Positions 41,602-50,321 of a stretch of DNA of 64,000 bases are shown here, piece by piece. The notes below the pieces were generated by a model. That model was not told the origin of the DNA. It saw only the letters and a program-made list of their open reading frames with translations, and made no database searches. Position numbers and translations under genes: made by a program. The stretch's first letter is position 1, and every line of letters begins with the position of its first letter. This DNA is from an uncultured Tolumonas sp. (GTDB lineage Bacteria; Pseudomonadota; Gammaproteobacteria; Enterobacterales; Aeromonadaceae): assembly GCF_963556105.2 (NCBI RefSeq), contig NZ_OY829945.1, positions 12,501 to 76,500 on the forward strand, given 5' to 3'.

Positions 41602-43176
41602 ATGCCCGGGAAGCGCGCGAAGGCCCTGCCGAGGGACGGATTCTTCGAGAACCTCTTCGAGAACGTGCCCGAAGCCATCGTGGTCTGCGACAACAAGGGC
41701 CTGGTCATGCGGTCGAACCGCGAGTTCCACCTGCTGTTCGGGTACTCGGAGGACGAGCTGCTCGGCCAGTGCATCGACGACATCCTGGCCCCGCCGGGGC
41801 TGCGGGGGGAGGCCGAGTCCATCACGGACGGCGTCGCCCGCGGCCGGACCTTCTCCATCGAGAACGTCAGGCGGCGCAAGGACGGCTCCCTGGTCGATGT
41901 CTCCATCCTGGGTGTGCCCATCGTGACCCAGGCCCGGCAGGTTGCCGTCTTCGGCATCTACCGGGATATCACCGACCGCAAGCGCACCGAGGACGCCATC
42001 CAGCGGGAGTCGGCCTACCTCTCCAACCTCATCGAGTCCGCGGCCGAAGGCGTCGTGATGCTGGACATCGACGGCCGGGTCATCCGCCAGAACTCGGAGT
42101 TCTGCCGGATGTTCGGCTACCAGGAGTCCGAGATCCGCGGCCGCGCCATCGACGACCTGATCATCCCCGAAGCCTACCGGGAGGAGGCCGAGCGCCTGAC
42201 GGACCTGACCATCAAGGGCAGCCGCTTCTCCCTCGAGTCGGTCCGCAGGCGGAAGGACGGAACCCTCCTCCATGTGTCCATCATCGGCTCCCCCATCCTG
42301 GTCGCGGGCCGGAGCGCAGGCGGCTATGCGATCTACCGGGACATCTCCGAGCGCAAGCAGGCCGAGCACGCCCTCCTGGAGAGCCGGCACCAGCTCGAGG
42401 CGGCCAACGACCGGCTGGCCACCTCGAACGTGCAGCTCGTGCAGGCCAAGGACGCCGCGGAGGAGGCCAGTCGTGCCAAGAGCATGTTCCTGGCCAACAT
42501 GAGCCATGAGCTGAGGTCGCCGCTCAACGCCATCCTGCTCTACAGTGAACTCCTGCTGGAGGAGCTTGCCGAGCATGGGTTGGGCGAGCTGCTGGGGCAC
42601 CTGGGCAACATCAAGACGGCCGGCAGGCACCTGCTCGGCCTCATCGACGACATCCTGGACCTCTCCAAGATCGAGGCCGGGCGGATGATGGTCAACGTCG
42701 AGGCCTGCCATGTCCCGACCCTCCTCGTGGAGCTGACCGCCGCCACGGGATCCCTCGTGTCCAGGAACGGCAACCGCCTGGTGGTGGACGCCGATCCCGC
42801 CATCGAGCACCTCCGGACGGATCCGAAGCTGCTGCACCAGACCCTCCACAACCTGCTCAGCAATGCCGCGAAGTTCACCCAGGACGGGACGATCTCCATC
42901 GGGGTCCACCCGGACCCGGAGGATGCCCGCTACATCCGCTTCACGGTTTCGGACACCGGCATCGGCATGACGCCGGCGCAGATGACCCGGATCTTCCAGG
43001 AGTTCACCCAGGCGGACGGCTCCACCACCCGCAAGTACGGCGGGACCGGACTGGGCCTGACCCTCTGCCAGAAATACATGAGCCTGCTGGGCGGAGAGAT
43101 CCTCGTGGCCAGCCGGCCAGGGGAGGGCTCCACGTTCACGGTGCGCCTTCCGGTGGTCCATCCGGGCGCCGGGTAG
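41602..43176 (+). CDS. PAS-PAS sensor histidine kinase, soluble
   Basis: The 524-residue protein has no membrane span. Two PAS domains occupy about 13-130 (LFENVPEAIVVCDNKGLVMRSNREFHLLFGY) and 138-255 (LIESAAEGVVMLDIDGRVIRQNSEFCRMFGY), both followed by DITDRKR or DISERKQ ends. A coiled coil leads to HisKA with phospho-His in MSHELRSPLN (about 301-310), then ATPase motifs NLLSNAAKFTQ, DTGIGM and GGTGLGLTL. The catalytic core is strikingly like the kinase at 59025-60584 (both have LIDDILDLSKIEAGRM). It senses a cytoplasmic signal; no response regulator is adjacent. I chose the ATG at 41602 with GGGGG upstream; 41569 is possible. Confidence 0.9.
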   Translation: MPGKRAKALPRDGFFENLFENVPEAIVVCDNKGLVMRSNREFHLLFGYSEDELLGQCIDDILAPPGLRGEAESITDGVARGRTFSIENVRRRKDGSLVDVSILGVPIVTQARQVAVFGIYRDITDRKRTEDAIQRESAYLSNLIESAAEGVVMLDIDGRVIRQNSEFCRMFGYQESEIRGRAIDDLIIPEAYREEAERLTDLTIKGSRFSLESVRRRKDGTLLHVSIIGSPILVAGRSAGGYAIYRDISERKQAEHALLESRHQLEAANDRLATSNVQLVQAKDAAEEASRAKSMFLANMSHELRSPLNAILLYSELLLEELAEHGLGELLGHLGNIKTAGRHLLGLIDDILDLSKIEAGRMMVNVEACHVPTLLVELTAATGSLVSRNGNRLVVDADPAIEHLRTDPKLLHQTLHNLLSNAAKFTQDGTISIGVHPDPEDARYIRFTVSDTGIGMTPAQMTRIFQEFTQADGSTTRKYGGTGLGLTLCQKYMSLLGGEILVASRPGEGSTFTVRLPVVHPGAG

Positions 43177-43268
43177 CCGAGCCCCTGCAGGATGCGGCTC
43201 GCCTGCCGGTTCCTGCGGTGCTAGGCTTCCTGCGAGCTCCCGAAGGCCGGGAGGCGCAGGAGACACCG

Positions 43269-44597
43269 ATGGTCGCATCCAGCAAGAAGGTGTTCGTGCT
43301 CGACACCAACGTATTGCTCCACGATCCCCAGGCGATCTTCCATTTCCAGGAGCACGACATCGTGATTCCGATCGTCGTGATCGAGGAGGTGGACAACTTC
43401 AAGAAGGACCAGACGGAAGTCGGGCGGAACGCCCGGAGCATCTCGCGCCAGATGGACAAGCTCAGGGCCCGGGGCAGCCTCAGCCACGGCGTGGTGATGG
43501 ACGGGGGCGGAACCCTGAAGGTGGACGTCTCCAGCTACCAGAACGAGGTCGGCTTCTTCACCCTGGACAAGCACAAGGCGGACAACCAGATCCTGGCCTG
43601 CGCCCGGGAGCTGCTCAAATCGCGCAAGGAGAAGGTGGTCCTGGTCACCAAGGACACGAACCTGCGCATCAAGGCCGATGCCGTCGGCCTGCTGGCCGAG
43701 GACTACACCACGGACAAGGTGGAGCTGGACGAGCTCTACACCGGCACCGCCCAGTGGGACGTGGATCCCGAGGCCCTGGACCTGCTCTACGACGGCGGGC
43801 TGGTGCCCCCCGAGGACAGGCCGCTCCATCCCAACCAGTTCGTGACGCTGGTGGACCGCACCAACGAGGCGCACACGGCCCTGGGCCGCTACCACGGCAG
43901 GGAGGGCAAGGTGCTGCCCCTGCGCCGCATGGAGGCGCCGCCCTGGGGTGTCAAACCCCGGAACCGCGAGCAGCAGTTCGCCCTGGACCTCCTGCTGGAC
44001 GACTCGATCATGGTGGTCACCCTCCTGGGCAAGGCGGGCACGGGCAAGACCCTGCTGGCCATCGCCGCCGGCCTGCAGCAGGTGGTCGACGACGAGCGCT
44101 ACAACAAGCTCCTGGTGAGCCGGCCCGTGATGCCCATGGGGCGTGACCTCGGCTTCCTCCCCGGGGACGTGGAGGAGAAGCTCCGGCCCTACATGCAGCC
44201 CATCTACGACAACCTGGACTTCATCGTGGCCGCCAACATGGAGATGCGGCGCCGCTCCTCCATGACTCCGGCCCAGCTGGAGGAGGGGGGCTACCTCAGC
44301 GTCGAGCCCCTGACCTACATCCGCGGACGGAGCATCCCGAACCAGTACATCATCGTCGACGAGGCCCAGAACCTGACCCCGCATGAGGTGAAGACGATCC
44401 TCACCCGGGCGGGGGACGGCACCAAGATCGTGCTCACGGGCGACGCCTACCAGATCGACAACCCCTACGTGGACGCCTCCACCAACGGACTCTCCTACCT
44501 GGCGGAACACTTCAAGCACCTGGACATCTCCGGTCACGTGACCCTGATGAAGGGAGAGCGCTCGACCATGGCGGAGCTGGCCAGCAACCTGCTCTAG
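43269..44597 (+). CDS. PIN-PhoH2 family ATPase/ribonuclease
   Basis: The 442-residue protein joins an N-terminal PIN ribonuclease domain (about 7-150; FVLDTNVLLHDP with Asp12, and DTNLRIKADAVGLLAEDY) to a C-terminal PhoH helicase-like ATPase (Walker A GKAGTGKT at about 254-261, Walker B IIVDEAQN near 361-368, and a TGDAYQID segment). This is the PhoH2 or YlaK arrangement, shown elsewhere to unwind and cut RNA. AGGAGA lies five bases before the ATG at 43269. It is not next to a typical PhoH/YbeY pair. Confidence 0.93.
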   Translation: MVASSKKVFVLDTNVLLHDPQAIFHFQEHDIVIPIVVIEEVDNFKKDQTEVGRNARSISRQMDKLRARGSLSHGVVMDGGGTLKVDVSSYQNEVGFFTLDKHKADNQILACARELLKSRKEKVVLVTKDTNLRIKADAVGLLAEDYTTDKVELDELYTGTAQWDVDPEALDLLYDGGLVPPEDRPLHPNQFVTLVDRTNEAHTALGRYHGREGKVLPLRRMEAPPWGVKPRNREQQFALDLLLDDSIMVVTLLGKAGTGKTLLAIAAGLQQVVDDERYNKLLVSRPVMPMGRDLGFLPGDVEEKLRPYMQPIYDNLDFIVAANMEMRRRSSMTPAQLEEGGYLSVEPLTYIRGRSIPNQYIIVDEAQNLTPHEVKTILTRAGDGTKIVLTGDAYQIDNPYVDASTNGLSYLAEHFKHLDISGHVTLMKGERSTMAELASNLL

Positions 44598-44621
44598 CCG
44601 GAAGCCGTGGCCAGGGGGAGG

Positions 44622-45086
44622 ATGTCCGGCGACAGGCCGGGCCCTGCCCGGCTGGCCTGGATCCCGGTCCTGGCGGCGCTCGTCCTGGCCGCCGGGGCTT
44701 GGCTCCGCTGGCGCGGATCCGGCCGGATCCCGGCCCGCGCGGAGGCGCGGATCGGCAGGGTGGCCGAGGCGCTGGTCCTGGACCGCTGGCAGGCACTGCG
44801 GCTGGCGGTGGAGCTGATCCGCACGGACGAAGGGGCCAGGGCGTTCTACTCCGCCAATCCCGGACTGAAGCCGCGCATGCCCAGCGAGGCGGCCTTCCTG
44901 GCGAAGACGCGGTCCTGGCGGCCCCTCCTGCAGCCCCTCCCCGAGGCGGTGCCGGACCTGGAGGCCCACGACCTCACCTTCGCCCGGAAGGGCGACGCCT
45001 TGGAACTGGGCTACCGCATGGGGAACGGGACCCGCATCTTCATGCGCTGGGCCGGTGACAGACTGGTCGAAATCCGGGTTTACTAG
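44622..45086 (+). CDS. anchored protein of unknown function, first of a paralogous pair
   Basis: The 154-residue product has a membrane anchor (about 10-30, ARLAWIPVLAALVLAAGAWL) and a C-terminal domain with FYSANPGLKPRMPSEAAFLAKTRSWRPLLQPLPEAVPDL and a closing GYRMGNGTRIFMRWAGDRLVEIRVY. It shares this FxxNPxL...P.E..F......WRPxL pattern with the next gene, so the two are paralogues. A GTG at 44607 could extend the N-terminus. It starts 24 bases after the PhoH2-like gene and may be cotranscribed. No family was recognised. Confidence 0.7.
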   Translation: MSGDRPGPARLAWIPVLAALVLAAGAWLRWRGSGRIPARAEARIGRVAEALVLDRWQALRLAVELIRTDEGARAFYSANPGLKPRMPSEAAFLAKTRSWRPLLQPLPEAVPDLEAHDLTFARKGDALELGYRMGNGTRIFMRWAGDRLVEIRVY

Positions 45087-45090
45087 TGGG

Positions 45091-45576
45091 ATGATCCGTC
45101 GAACGGGACATGAGGGCGCGCGGAGGGGCTGGCCTGCCTGGGCGCAGATCGGGGTCGGCTGCAGTGCGGCCCTGCTCGTGCTGCTGGCCACCCTGGCCGG
45201 CGGGGGCTACCTGGTCTACCGCCGGGGAACCCTGGTCATGGACCGGGCCTGGCGGGACCTGAGAAAGACCGCCGAGCGGCTCCAGACCCCGGAGAGCACC
45301 CATGTGCTCTTCCGCACGAACCCCGCCCTGACGGAGATCTACCCGACGGAAAAGGACTTCATGAAGGCTGTGGAGACCTGGCGGCCCCGGCTCGGCACGG
45401 TCCCCGCCCAGTGTCCGCCCCTCCAGGCGATCTTCCGGGATCCCGAGCTCATCCAGGTCCACCAGAACCGCAGCGACGGCCACGAGACGATCCGGATCCG
45501 CTACCGCTTCCCGAGCGGAGCCGTCCTGTTGATGGAGACCGACCAGGGCCGGCTGACCAACCTCCTGCTCCAGTGA
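45091..45576 (+). CDS. anchored protein of unknown function, second of a paralogous pair
   Basis: The 161-residue product has a basic N-terminus, one membrane segment (about 22-46, GCSAALLVLLATLAGGGYLVYRRG) and a domain with HVLFRTNPALTEIYPTEKDFMKAVETWRPRLGTVPAQCPPL, then IRYRFPSGAVLLMETDQGRL. It is a paralogue of the gene before it. The ATG at 45091 is four bases after the previous stop and has TTTACT at -12 to -7, so it may be leaderless or coupled. Function unknown. Confidence 0.7.
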   Translation: MIRRTGHEGARRGWPAWAQIGVGCSAALLVLLATLAGGGYLVYRRGTLVMDRAWRDLRKTAERLQTPESTHVLFRTNPALTEIYPTEKDFMKAVETWRPRLGTVPAQCPPLQAIFRDPELIQVHQNRSDGHETIRIRYRFPSGAVLLMETDQGRLTNLLLQ

Positions 45577-45736
45577 TCTCCTCGCGTCTGGCACCGGCGG
45601 CCGGTTTGAGCGAATATGCTCCCATGAGCATTGTTGCAACGCCGGAAGCCTTTGAGCAGCAGCTGAAAGGAACAGTGGCCCGCCGCCCGGGCGGCGGAGC
45701 CCAACGGAAACCGCTCCAGTCACGAGGGGTGATCGC

Positions 45737-47536
45737 ATGACGCTGCTGGCGCTTCAGGACCTGTTCCGGCACCACCGGGAGCGTGCCACCGGCTTGTGGC
45801 GCCTCGGCGTGGAACCGAGCCGCACCGTCTTCTTCGACTCGGGCGACATCGTCTTTGCCCAGAGCACCCATGCCACGGACCGGCTGACCCACCTGCTGGT
45901 GGAGCGGGGCAAGCTCACCCAGACCCAGCTGGACTATGCCCTGGCCAACCTCAAGCCCGGCATCAGCATCGGCAAGAACCTGATCGAGATGGGCTTCATC
46001 ACGCAGCGCGACCTGCTGGACGTGGCCCGGGCCCAGGTGGAGCGGGTGGTGCAGGGAGGCCTCGGGACGCCGGACCTGGAGCCGGTCTTCGAGGAGAAGG
46101 AGCTCGACGCGACCGTAGTCCGGCTCCCCCTGGACACACCTCAGCTCCTCCTGAACGGGCTCCTGGGCCTCCAGGACCGCGAGCGCCTGCTGGAACTGCT
46201 CGGCCCCCTCAACCAGGTGGTCGTGCTCCAGGGCCGGCGCCTGATGGAGATGTCGCTGCCCGCCGACCTGGCCAAGCTGCCCCCGCTGCTGGACGGCACC
46301 CACACCCTGCTGGAGCTGAGCCGCGAGGTCTCCACCGAGCCGCTGCGCCTCGGCACCTTCGCGCTCTTCCTGCGGGAGATCGGCTGGGCGCGGCTCCACG
46401 AGATGCCGCCCCTGGACCGCCAGGCCCTGGACATGGCCCTCTCCTCCGAGCCCGAACCGCTCTCCCCGAGCCTTCCGGGCCCCCTTCCGGAGGGTGCCCC
46501 CTCCCTTTTCTCCACCATCGCGGACGCGGGCCGGCCCACCACCAACCTGGAGCACCTGTCCTCGGCACTGGATGCCCTCCCGGGCACCCATGAGCTGTTC
46601 CCGCCCGAGGATGAACAGACCCCGGTCGTGGCGGTGGAGCCGCCGCGACTGGCCACCGTGCCGGAGCCCCTGGTGGATGATTCGGGATTCACCGTGGAAT
46701 CGGGCCAGGTCAACCTGCCCACCCCCTCCATGGAGCTCCCCGAGCCGCCCGCGGAGCTGCGCGAGGAACCTGAGCCCGCCGTCGTTCTCCAACCGTCCAC
46801 CCTGCCGGAGCCTCAGGAGTCGACCCCCGACGAGCCGGAGCCGGGCATCGAGGAGGCACCGCCCGGGAGATCGAAGTCGGGCCTGCTGCTCCTCGCCAGC
46901 CTGCTGCTCGTCGCCCTGGGTGCCGGCGGCTGGTGGTGGTTCCACCGGGTGAAGGCCCCGGCCTCCTTGCCGCCGGCGCCCGTGACACCGAAGCCGGCCC
47001 GGCCCGTGAATCCCGGGGTTGCGGTCCCGCCGGAGAACACCCCGCCGAGCCCCGCCTCCGAACCGCCGAAACCGGAGCCGCCCAAGCCTGAGCCGCCCAA
47101 GCCTGAGCCCCCGAAGCCCGAGCCCCCCAAACCCGAGCCCCCGAAGCCTGTGGCTGCCAAGGCCGTGCCTGCGGTGGGGACCACCGCCCAGGAGCGGGCC
47201 GAGGCCCTCCGGAAGGGCGACCTGGTCCTCGCGCTGAAGCAGGGCGAGGCCTACGTCAGGGAGAAGTCCGCCCAGCGCTGGACCCTCCGCCTGGAGATCG
47301 CCTGCCAAGGCGACACCATCAGTCGCGCCGCCGGGCTGTTCTCCGACGGCCGGCCGGACCTGTTCCTGATCCCCATGAAGCTCCGTGACGGACGCACGTG
47401 CTACCAGATCTTCTACGGCAAGTTCGCCTCCGCGGCGGCTGCCGAGAGGCAGGTGGCCGGCCTTCCTGCCCCCTTCCGGGAAGGGGGCAATCGTCCCAAA
47501 GCGTTCAAGATCGCGGAGATCCCGAGCACTCAATAA
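45737..47536 (+). CDS. PATAN/DUF4388-like, membrane, SPOR-like protein
   Basis: The 599-residue protein begins with a DUF4388 (PATAN)-like region (about 1-60: LLALQDLFRHHRERATGLWRLGVEPSRTVFFDSGDIVFAQS) and a MshEN-like helical part (LTHLLVERGKLTQTQLDYALANLKPGISIGKNLIEMGFI). An acidic Pro/Glu-rich stretch (about 235-370) leads to one membrane span (about 377-395), then the PEPPK repeat and a SPOR-like C-terminus (about 515-595, RWTLRLEIACQGDTISRAAGLFSDG, YQIFYGKFASAAAAERQV). The last part may bind denuded peptidoglycan. PATAN proteins usually act in two-component or motility signalling. A short upstream frame (45624-45740) overlaps the start by ATGA. Confidence 0.8.
   Translation: MTLLALQDLFRHHRERATGLWRLGVEPSRTVFFDSGDIVFAQSTHATDRLTHLLVERGKLTQTQLDYALANLKPGISIGKNLIEMGFITQRDLLDVARAQVERVVQGGLGTPDLEPVFEEKELDATVVRLPLDTPQLLLNGLLGLQDRERLLELLGPLNQVVVLQGRRLMEMSLPADLAKLPPLLDGTHTLLELSREVSTEPLRLGTFALFLREIGWARLHEMPPLDRQALDMALSSEPEPLSPSLPGPLPEGAPSLFSTIADAGRPTTNLEHLSSALDALPGTHELFPPEDEQTPVVAVEPPRLATVPEPLVDDSGFTVESGQVNLPTPSMELPEPPAELREEPEPAVVLQPSTLPEPQESTPDEPEPGIEEAPPGRSKSGLLLLASLLLVALGAGGWWWFHRVKAPASLPPAPVTPKPARPVNPGVAVPPENTPPSPASEPPKPEPPKPEPPKPEPPKPEPPKPEPPKPVAAKAVPAVGTTAQERAEALRKGDLVLALKQGEAYVREKSAQRWTLRLEIACQGDTISRAAGLFSDGRPDLFLIPMKLRDGRTCYQIFYGKFASAAAAERQVAGLPAPFREGGNRPKAFKIAEIPSTQ
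47060..47150 (+). repeat. in-gene tandem repeat encoding Pro-Glu-Pro-Pro-Lys
   Basis: About six 15-base units (ccgaagcccgagccc and close variants) encode repeated PEPPK in the periplasmic linker of the SPOR-like protein. Synonymous differences between units show that it is not a fresh expansion. Such Pro-rich repeats give a stiff spacer. Confidence 0.85.
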
Positions 47537-47622
47537 GCATGAAATAACTTCATACCTTGTTCTCAAAACGATAGATTGCGATTGTTTCCATGCTACGGAA
47601 TACCCCCGGTTGGGGGGCTGGG

Positions 47623-47650
47623 TTTACATTCTGGGAATAGCTGGTAGGAT
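47623..47650 (+). promoter_or_regulatory. promoter of rlpA-ispD
   Basis: TTTACA (47623-47628), a 16-base spacer and TAGGAT (47645-47650) precede the rlpA start by about 44 bases. A GC hairpin (CCCCC/GGGGG, 47603-47616) just upstream could end the previous transcript. Confidence 0.5.
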
Positions 47651-47693
47651 GGGCCTCTGAGACCCCCCCAGGGTGAGTTCTTTCCGGAGCGTC

Positions 47694-48530
47694 ATGGGAT
47701 TTCAACCGCTGCCCACCCAGAACTGGAACCGCATGTTCAATGTCTGGATCGAGAACATCCAGGTCCGGTTCCAGCCTGTGTCCACGGTGACCCTGGACGG
47801 CGGACTCCTCCGGAGGGCCCGGGCCGTGACGAAGGTATCGGCCGTCGTCGTGGTGCTGTTCTTCAGCCTCCACTGCACCAAACCCGCCGCCGCGATCCAG
47901 AAGGCTCCCAGGCCCACCGGCTCCGGCCTCGAGGAGGGCGGCCAGGTCTACATCGAAACCGGCGAGGCCACCTGGTACGGGGGGGGCGACGGCTTCGAGG
48001 GAAAGGCCACGGCCAGCGGGGAGCCGATGGACGGCAGCAAGCTCTCCTGCGCCCACAGAACGCTTCCCCTCGGCTCCTACGTCGCTGTGAAGAACCTCGA
48101 TAACGGCCGGGCCGCCATCCTGCGGGTGAACGACCGCGGCCCCTTCCTCAAGGGCCGCATCCTGGACGTCTCCCGCCAGGCCGCCAAGGAACTCGGCTTC
48201 CTGGACCAGGGCCGCGCGAACGTGGAGATCCGTGCCGTGGAGAAGGACGGCAGTCCGTCGCGGATGAGCCCGGTGGACCTCGCCAACCCGCTGACCCTGC
48301 AGGTGGCGGCCCTTTCCGATCCGGCCAACATCGAGCGCCTGACCCGGGAGCTGGAGGCATCGGTGGGTCCGGTGACCCTCCAGAACGCCACGACCGTGGA
48401 CGGCAAGGTCGTCAAGCGGGTCCGGGTGGGCGTGTACCTGACCATGGCGGAAGCCCAGAAGGCGGCGGAGCTGGTCATCAAGCAGTTCGGAGCCCGCGGT
48501 GTCGACCCCTTCATCACCCGCCGCTACTGA
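47694..48530 (+). CDS. rlpA: RlpA-like septal lytic transglycosylase with SPOR domain
   Basis: The 278-residue protein has a hydrophobic export segment at about 49-64 (VSAVVVVLFFSLHC) that could be a lipobox, though His before the Cys is atypical. The double-psi beta barrel follows (about 90-185): GEATWYGGGDGFEGKATASGEPMD, CAHRTLPLGSYVAVKNLDNGR and VNDRGPFLKGRILDVSRQAAKELGF, with the catalytic Asp in NDRGP. The C-terminal SPOR domain (about 205-275) should bind denuded glycan at the septum. The ATG has GGAG four bases upstream. The end overlaps ispD by 32 bases. Confidence 0.9.
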   Translation: MGFQPLPTQNWNRMFNVWIENIQVRFQPVSTVTLDGGLLRRARAVTKVSAVVVVLFFSLHCTKPAAAIQKAPRPTGSGLEEGGQVYIETGEATWYGGGDGFEGKATASGEPMDGSKLSCAHRTLPLGSYVAVKNLDNGRAAILRVNDRGPFLKGRILDVSRQAAKELGFLDQGRANVEIRAVEKDGSPSRMSPVDLANPLTLQVAALSDPANIERLTRELEASVGPVTLQNATTVDGKVVKRVRVGVYLTMAEAQKAAELVIKQFGARGVDPFITRRY

Positions 48531-49236
48531 GCCTGCCTACCTCCTGATCCCGGCCGGGGGCCGGGGCCTGCGCATGGGGGGCGGTGTTCCCAAGCAGTTC
48601 CGCGACTGGGGCGGCGTCCCACTCCTCCAGGCGACCATCGAGGCCTTCCTGGTGCCGGGGATGCCCGCCCTGCGGGGCATCGCCCTGGCCGTGCCGGGCG
48701 ACCGCCTGGAGCAGGTCCGGACCTGGTCCTTCGTGCTTCCCCTCTGGGTCGTCGAGGGCGGGGAAACCCGCCAGGACTCCGTCGAGGCGGCCCTGGCCGC
48801 CCTGCCCGAGGCGCCCGACGCGCCCGTCCTGATCCACGACGGCGTCCGTCCGTTCCCCCCGGCGCTCCCGATCCACGAGGCGCTCCGGTCGCTCGCGGGA
48901 TGGGACGGTGCCGTCCTGGGCGAGGCGTCGACCGATACCCTGAAGCGGGTGGATCCCACCGGCTGCGTGGTCTGCACGGAGCCCCGGGAGGCCATCTTCC
49001 GGGCCCAGACGCCGCAGGTGGCGCGGCTCTCCACCTGGCGGCACGCCTTCCGGGAGGCCCGCCGGGCCGGGTTCGCCGGTACCGACGATGTATCGCTCCT
49101 GGAGCGGCTCGGCCTGCGGGTGCGGCTGGTCGCCTCGCCGGCCAGCAACCTGAAGCTGACCACCCCCGAGGACTGGACTCGGCTGGTGCGGCCACAGGGT
49201 GTGGCGGGCGCACCCACAGTTGCGGACCTCCGGTGA
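48499..49236 (+). CDS. ispD: 2-C-methyl-D-erythritol 4-phosphate cytidylyltransferase
   Basis: The 245-residue enzyme makes CDP-methylerythritol in the MEP isoprenoid pathway. Motifs are LIPAGGRGLRMGGGVPKQF (about 16-34), EGGETRQDSV (about 86-95), HDGVRPF (about 113-119), TPQ, TDDVSLLE (about 195-202) and LKLTTPEDW (about 219-227). IspD is the first cytidylyl step. The GTG start at 48499 has GGAG upstream and overlaps the rlpA coding end by 32 bases. Confidence 0.93.
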   Translation: MSTPSSPAATEPAYLLIPAGGRGLRMGGGVPKQFRDWGGVPLLQATIEAFLVPGMPALRGIALAVPGDRLEQVRTWSFVLPLWVVEGGETRQDSVEAALAALPEAPDAPVLIHDGVRPFPPALPIHEALRSLAGWDGAVLGEASTDTLKRVDPTGCVVCTEPREAIFRAQTPQVARLSTWRHAFREARRAGFAGTDDVSLLERLGLRVRLVASPASNLKLTTPEDWTRLVRPQGVAGAPTVADLR

Positions 49237-49306
49237 TCGCGCAACGTGTCCAATATCTTTAAATAAATAGTGGCACGGATCTGGCATAAAGGTGTTCGGA
49301 ACCGAT

Positions 49307-50224
49307 ATGTCGACCCGCTACCTGCAGACCCTCCGCCACCCCGTCACCGTCGAAGGCCGGGGCCTGCACTCGAACCTCCCCTGCCGGGTCACCCTCCGGC
49401 CCGTGGAGCAGGCGACCGGGCTGCAGTTCCTCCACACGCCCACCGGGACTCTGATCCCGGCGAAGGCGGAGCTGGTGAGCGACCTGAGCCTGGCCACGAC
49501 CCTGAGCCGGGACGGCGTGAAGCTCAGCACCGTGGAACACCTGCTGTCCGCCCTGGCCGGTCTGGAGATCGAGCACGCCATCATCGAAGTGGACGGCGCA
49601 GAGCTCCCGATCCTGGACGGCAGCGCGGCCCCCTGGGTCCAGGCGCTGACCGAAGCCGGCACCCGCATCATCCCCGGCCCCCGGCGCGTCATCCGGATCC
49701 TCCGTCCGGTCGAAGTGCGGCAGGGCGGCAAGTGGATGAAGGTCTCCCCCTATCCGGGGCTGCGGCTGCGCTACACCATCGACTTCGACCATCCCGCCAT
49801 CGGCCGGCAGACCCGCGAGCTGACCCTGACCCCGGAGAAGTTCCGCCGGGAGCTGGGCTCCGCCCGGACCTTCTGCATGGACCGGGACATCGAGTTCATG
49901 CGCTCCAAGGGCCTCGCCCTCGGCGGCAGCCTGGACAACGCGGTGGTCTTCAGCGCCGAAGGGCCCCTGAACGAGTCCCTGCGCTTCGAGGACGAGGCGG
50001 TCCGCCACAAGATGCTGGACCTCGTGGGCGACCTGGCCACCCTGGGGGCTCCCCTCATGGGCCTGGTCGAGGCGCACGCGGCCGGTCACGCCATGCACAT
50101 CGCGCTGGTCAAGGCCATCCTGGCGGATCCCACCGCCTGGACCTGGGCGGACGTGGAAGAGAAGGCCCCCGCCCACCGCGGGTTCCATCATCCGGTTCCG
50201 GCCGCCCATCCGCTGCCCGCCTGA
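49307..50224 (+). CDS. lpxC: UDP-3-O-acyl-N-acetylglucosamine deacetylase
   Basis: This zinc enzyme (305 residues, the family length) commits UDP-GlcNAc to lipid A. The ligand motif KLSTVEHLLSALAG contains His78, and the second metal box RHKMLDLVGDL (about 231-241) and GHAMHIALVKA are in place. The start at ATG 49307 is preferred over the GTG at 49292. An AT-rich stretch (atatctttaaataaatag, 49253-49270) just upstream is a likely promoter. A strong terminator follows the gene. Confidence 0.95.
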   Translation: MSTRYLQTLRHPVTVEGRGLHSNLPCRVTLRPVEQATGLQFLHTPTGTLIPAKAELVSDLSLATTLSRDGVKLSTVEHLLSALAGLEIEHAIIEVDGAELPILDGSAAPWVQALTEAGTRIIPGPRRVIRILRPVEVRQGGKWMKVSPYPGLRLRYTIDFDHPAIGRQTRELTLTPEKFRRELGSARTFCMDRDIEFMRSKGLALGGSLDNAVVFSAEGPLNESLRFEDEAVRHKMLDLVGDLATLGAPLMGLVEAHAAGHAMHIALVKAILADPTAWTWADVEEKAPAHRGFHHPVPAAHPLPA

Positions 50225-50242
50225 CGATTTGCACGCCTCTTG

Positions 50243-50275
50243 ATTCGCCCGGCAGCCGCCGGGCGAATTTTTTCT
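50243..50275 (+). terminator. intrinsic terminator after lpxC
   Basis: An 11-bp perfect stem (50243-50253 with 50258-50268) with loop agcc is followed by TTTTTTCT. It separates lpxC from the histidine operon, so the latter has its own promoter. Confidence 0.93.
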
Positions 50276-50321
50276 TGCATACCTCGAATAATCCTGGAAC
50301 AGTCGAGTTCTCACCCATGAG

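Noticed and set aside
45624-45740. Short frame (38 codons) overlapping the PATAN-like gene by ATGA
   Set aside because: No ribosome site; it could be a frameshifted N-terminus of the downstream domain, but neither reading can be shown.
47060-47150. Possible CRISPR-like array
   Set aside because: The 15-base periodicity is coding (PEPPK) without spacers.
49271-49287. Sigma-54-like promoter before lpxC (GG at 49272-49273, ten bases, GC at 49284-49285)
   Set aside because: The -12 element deviates from TTGC and the resulting leader would be about 10 bases; the AT-rich stretch just upstream is a simpler promoter candidate.
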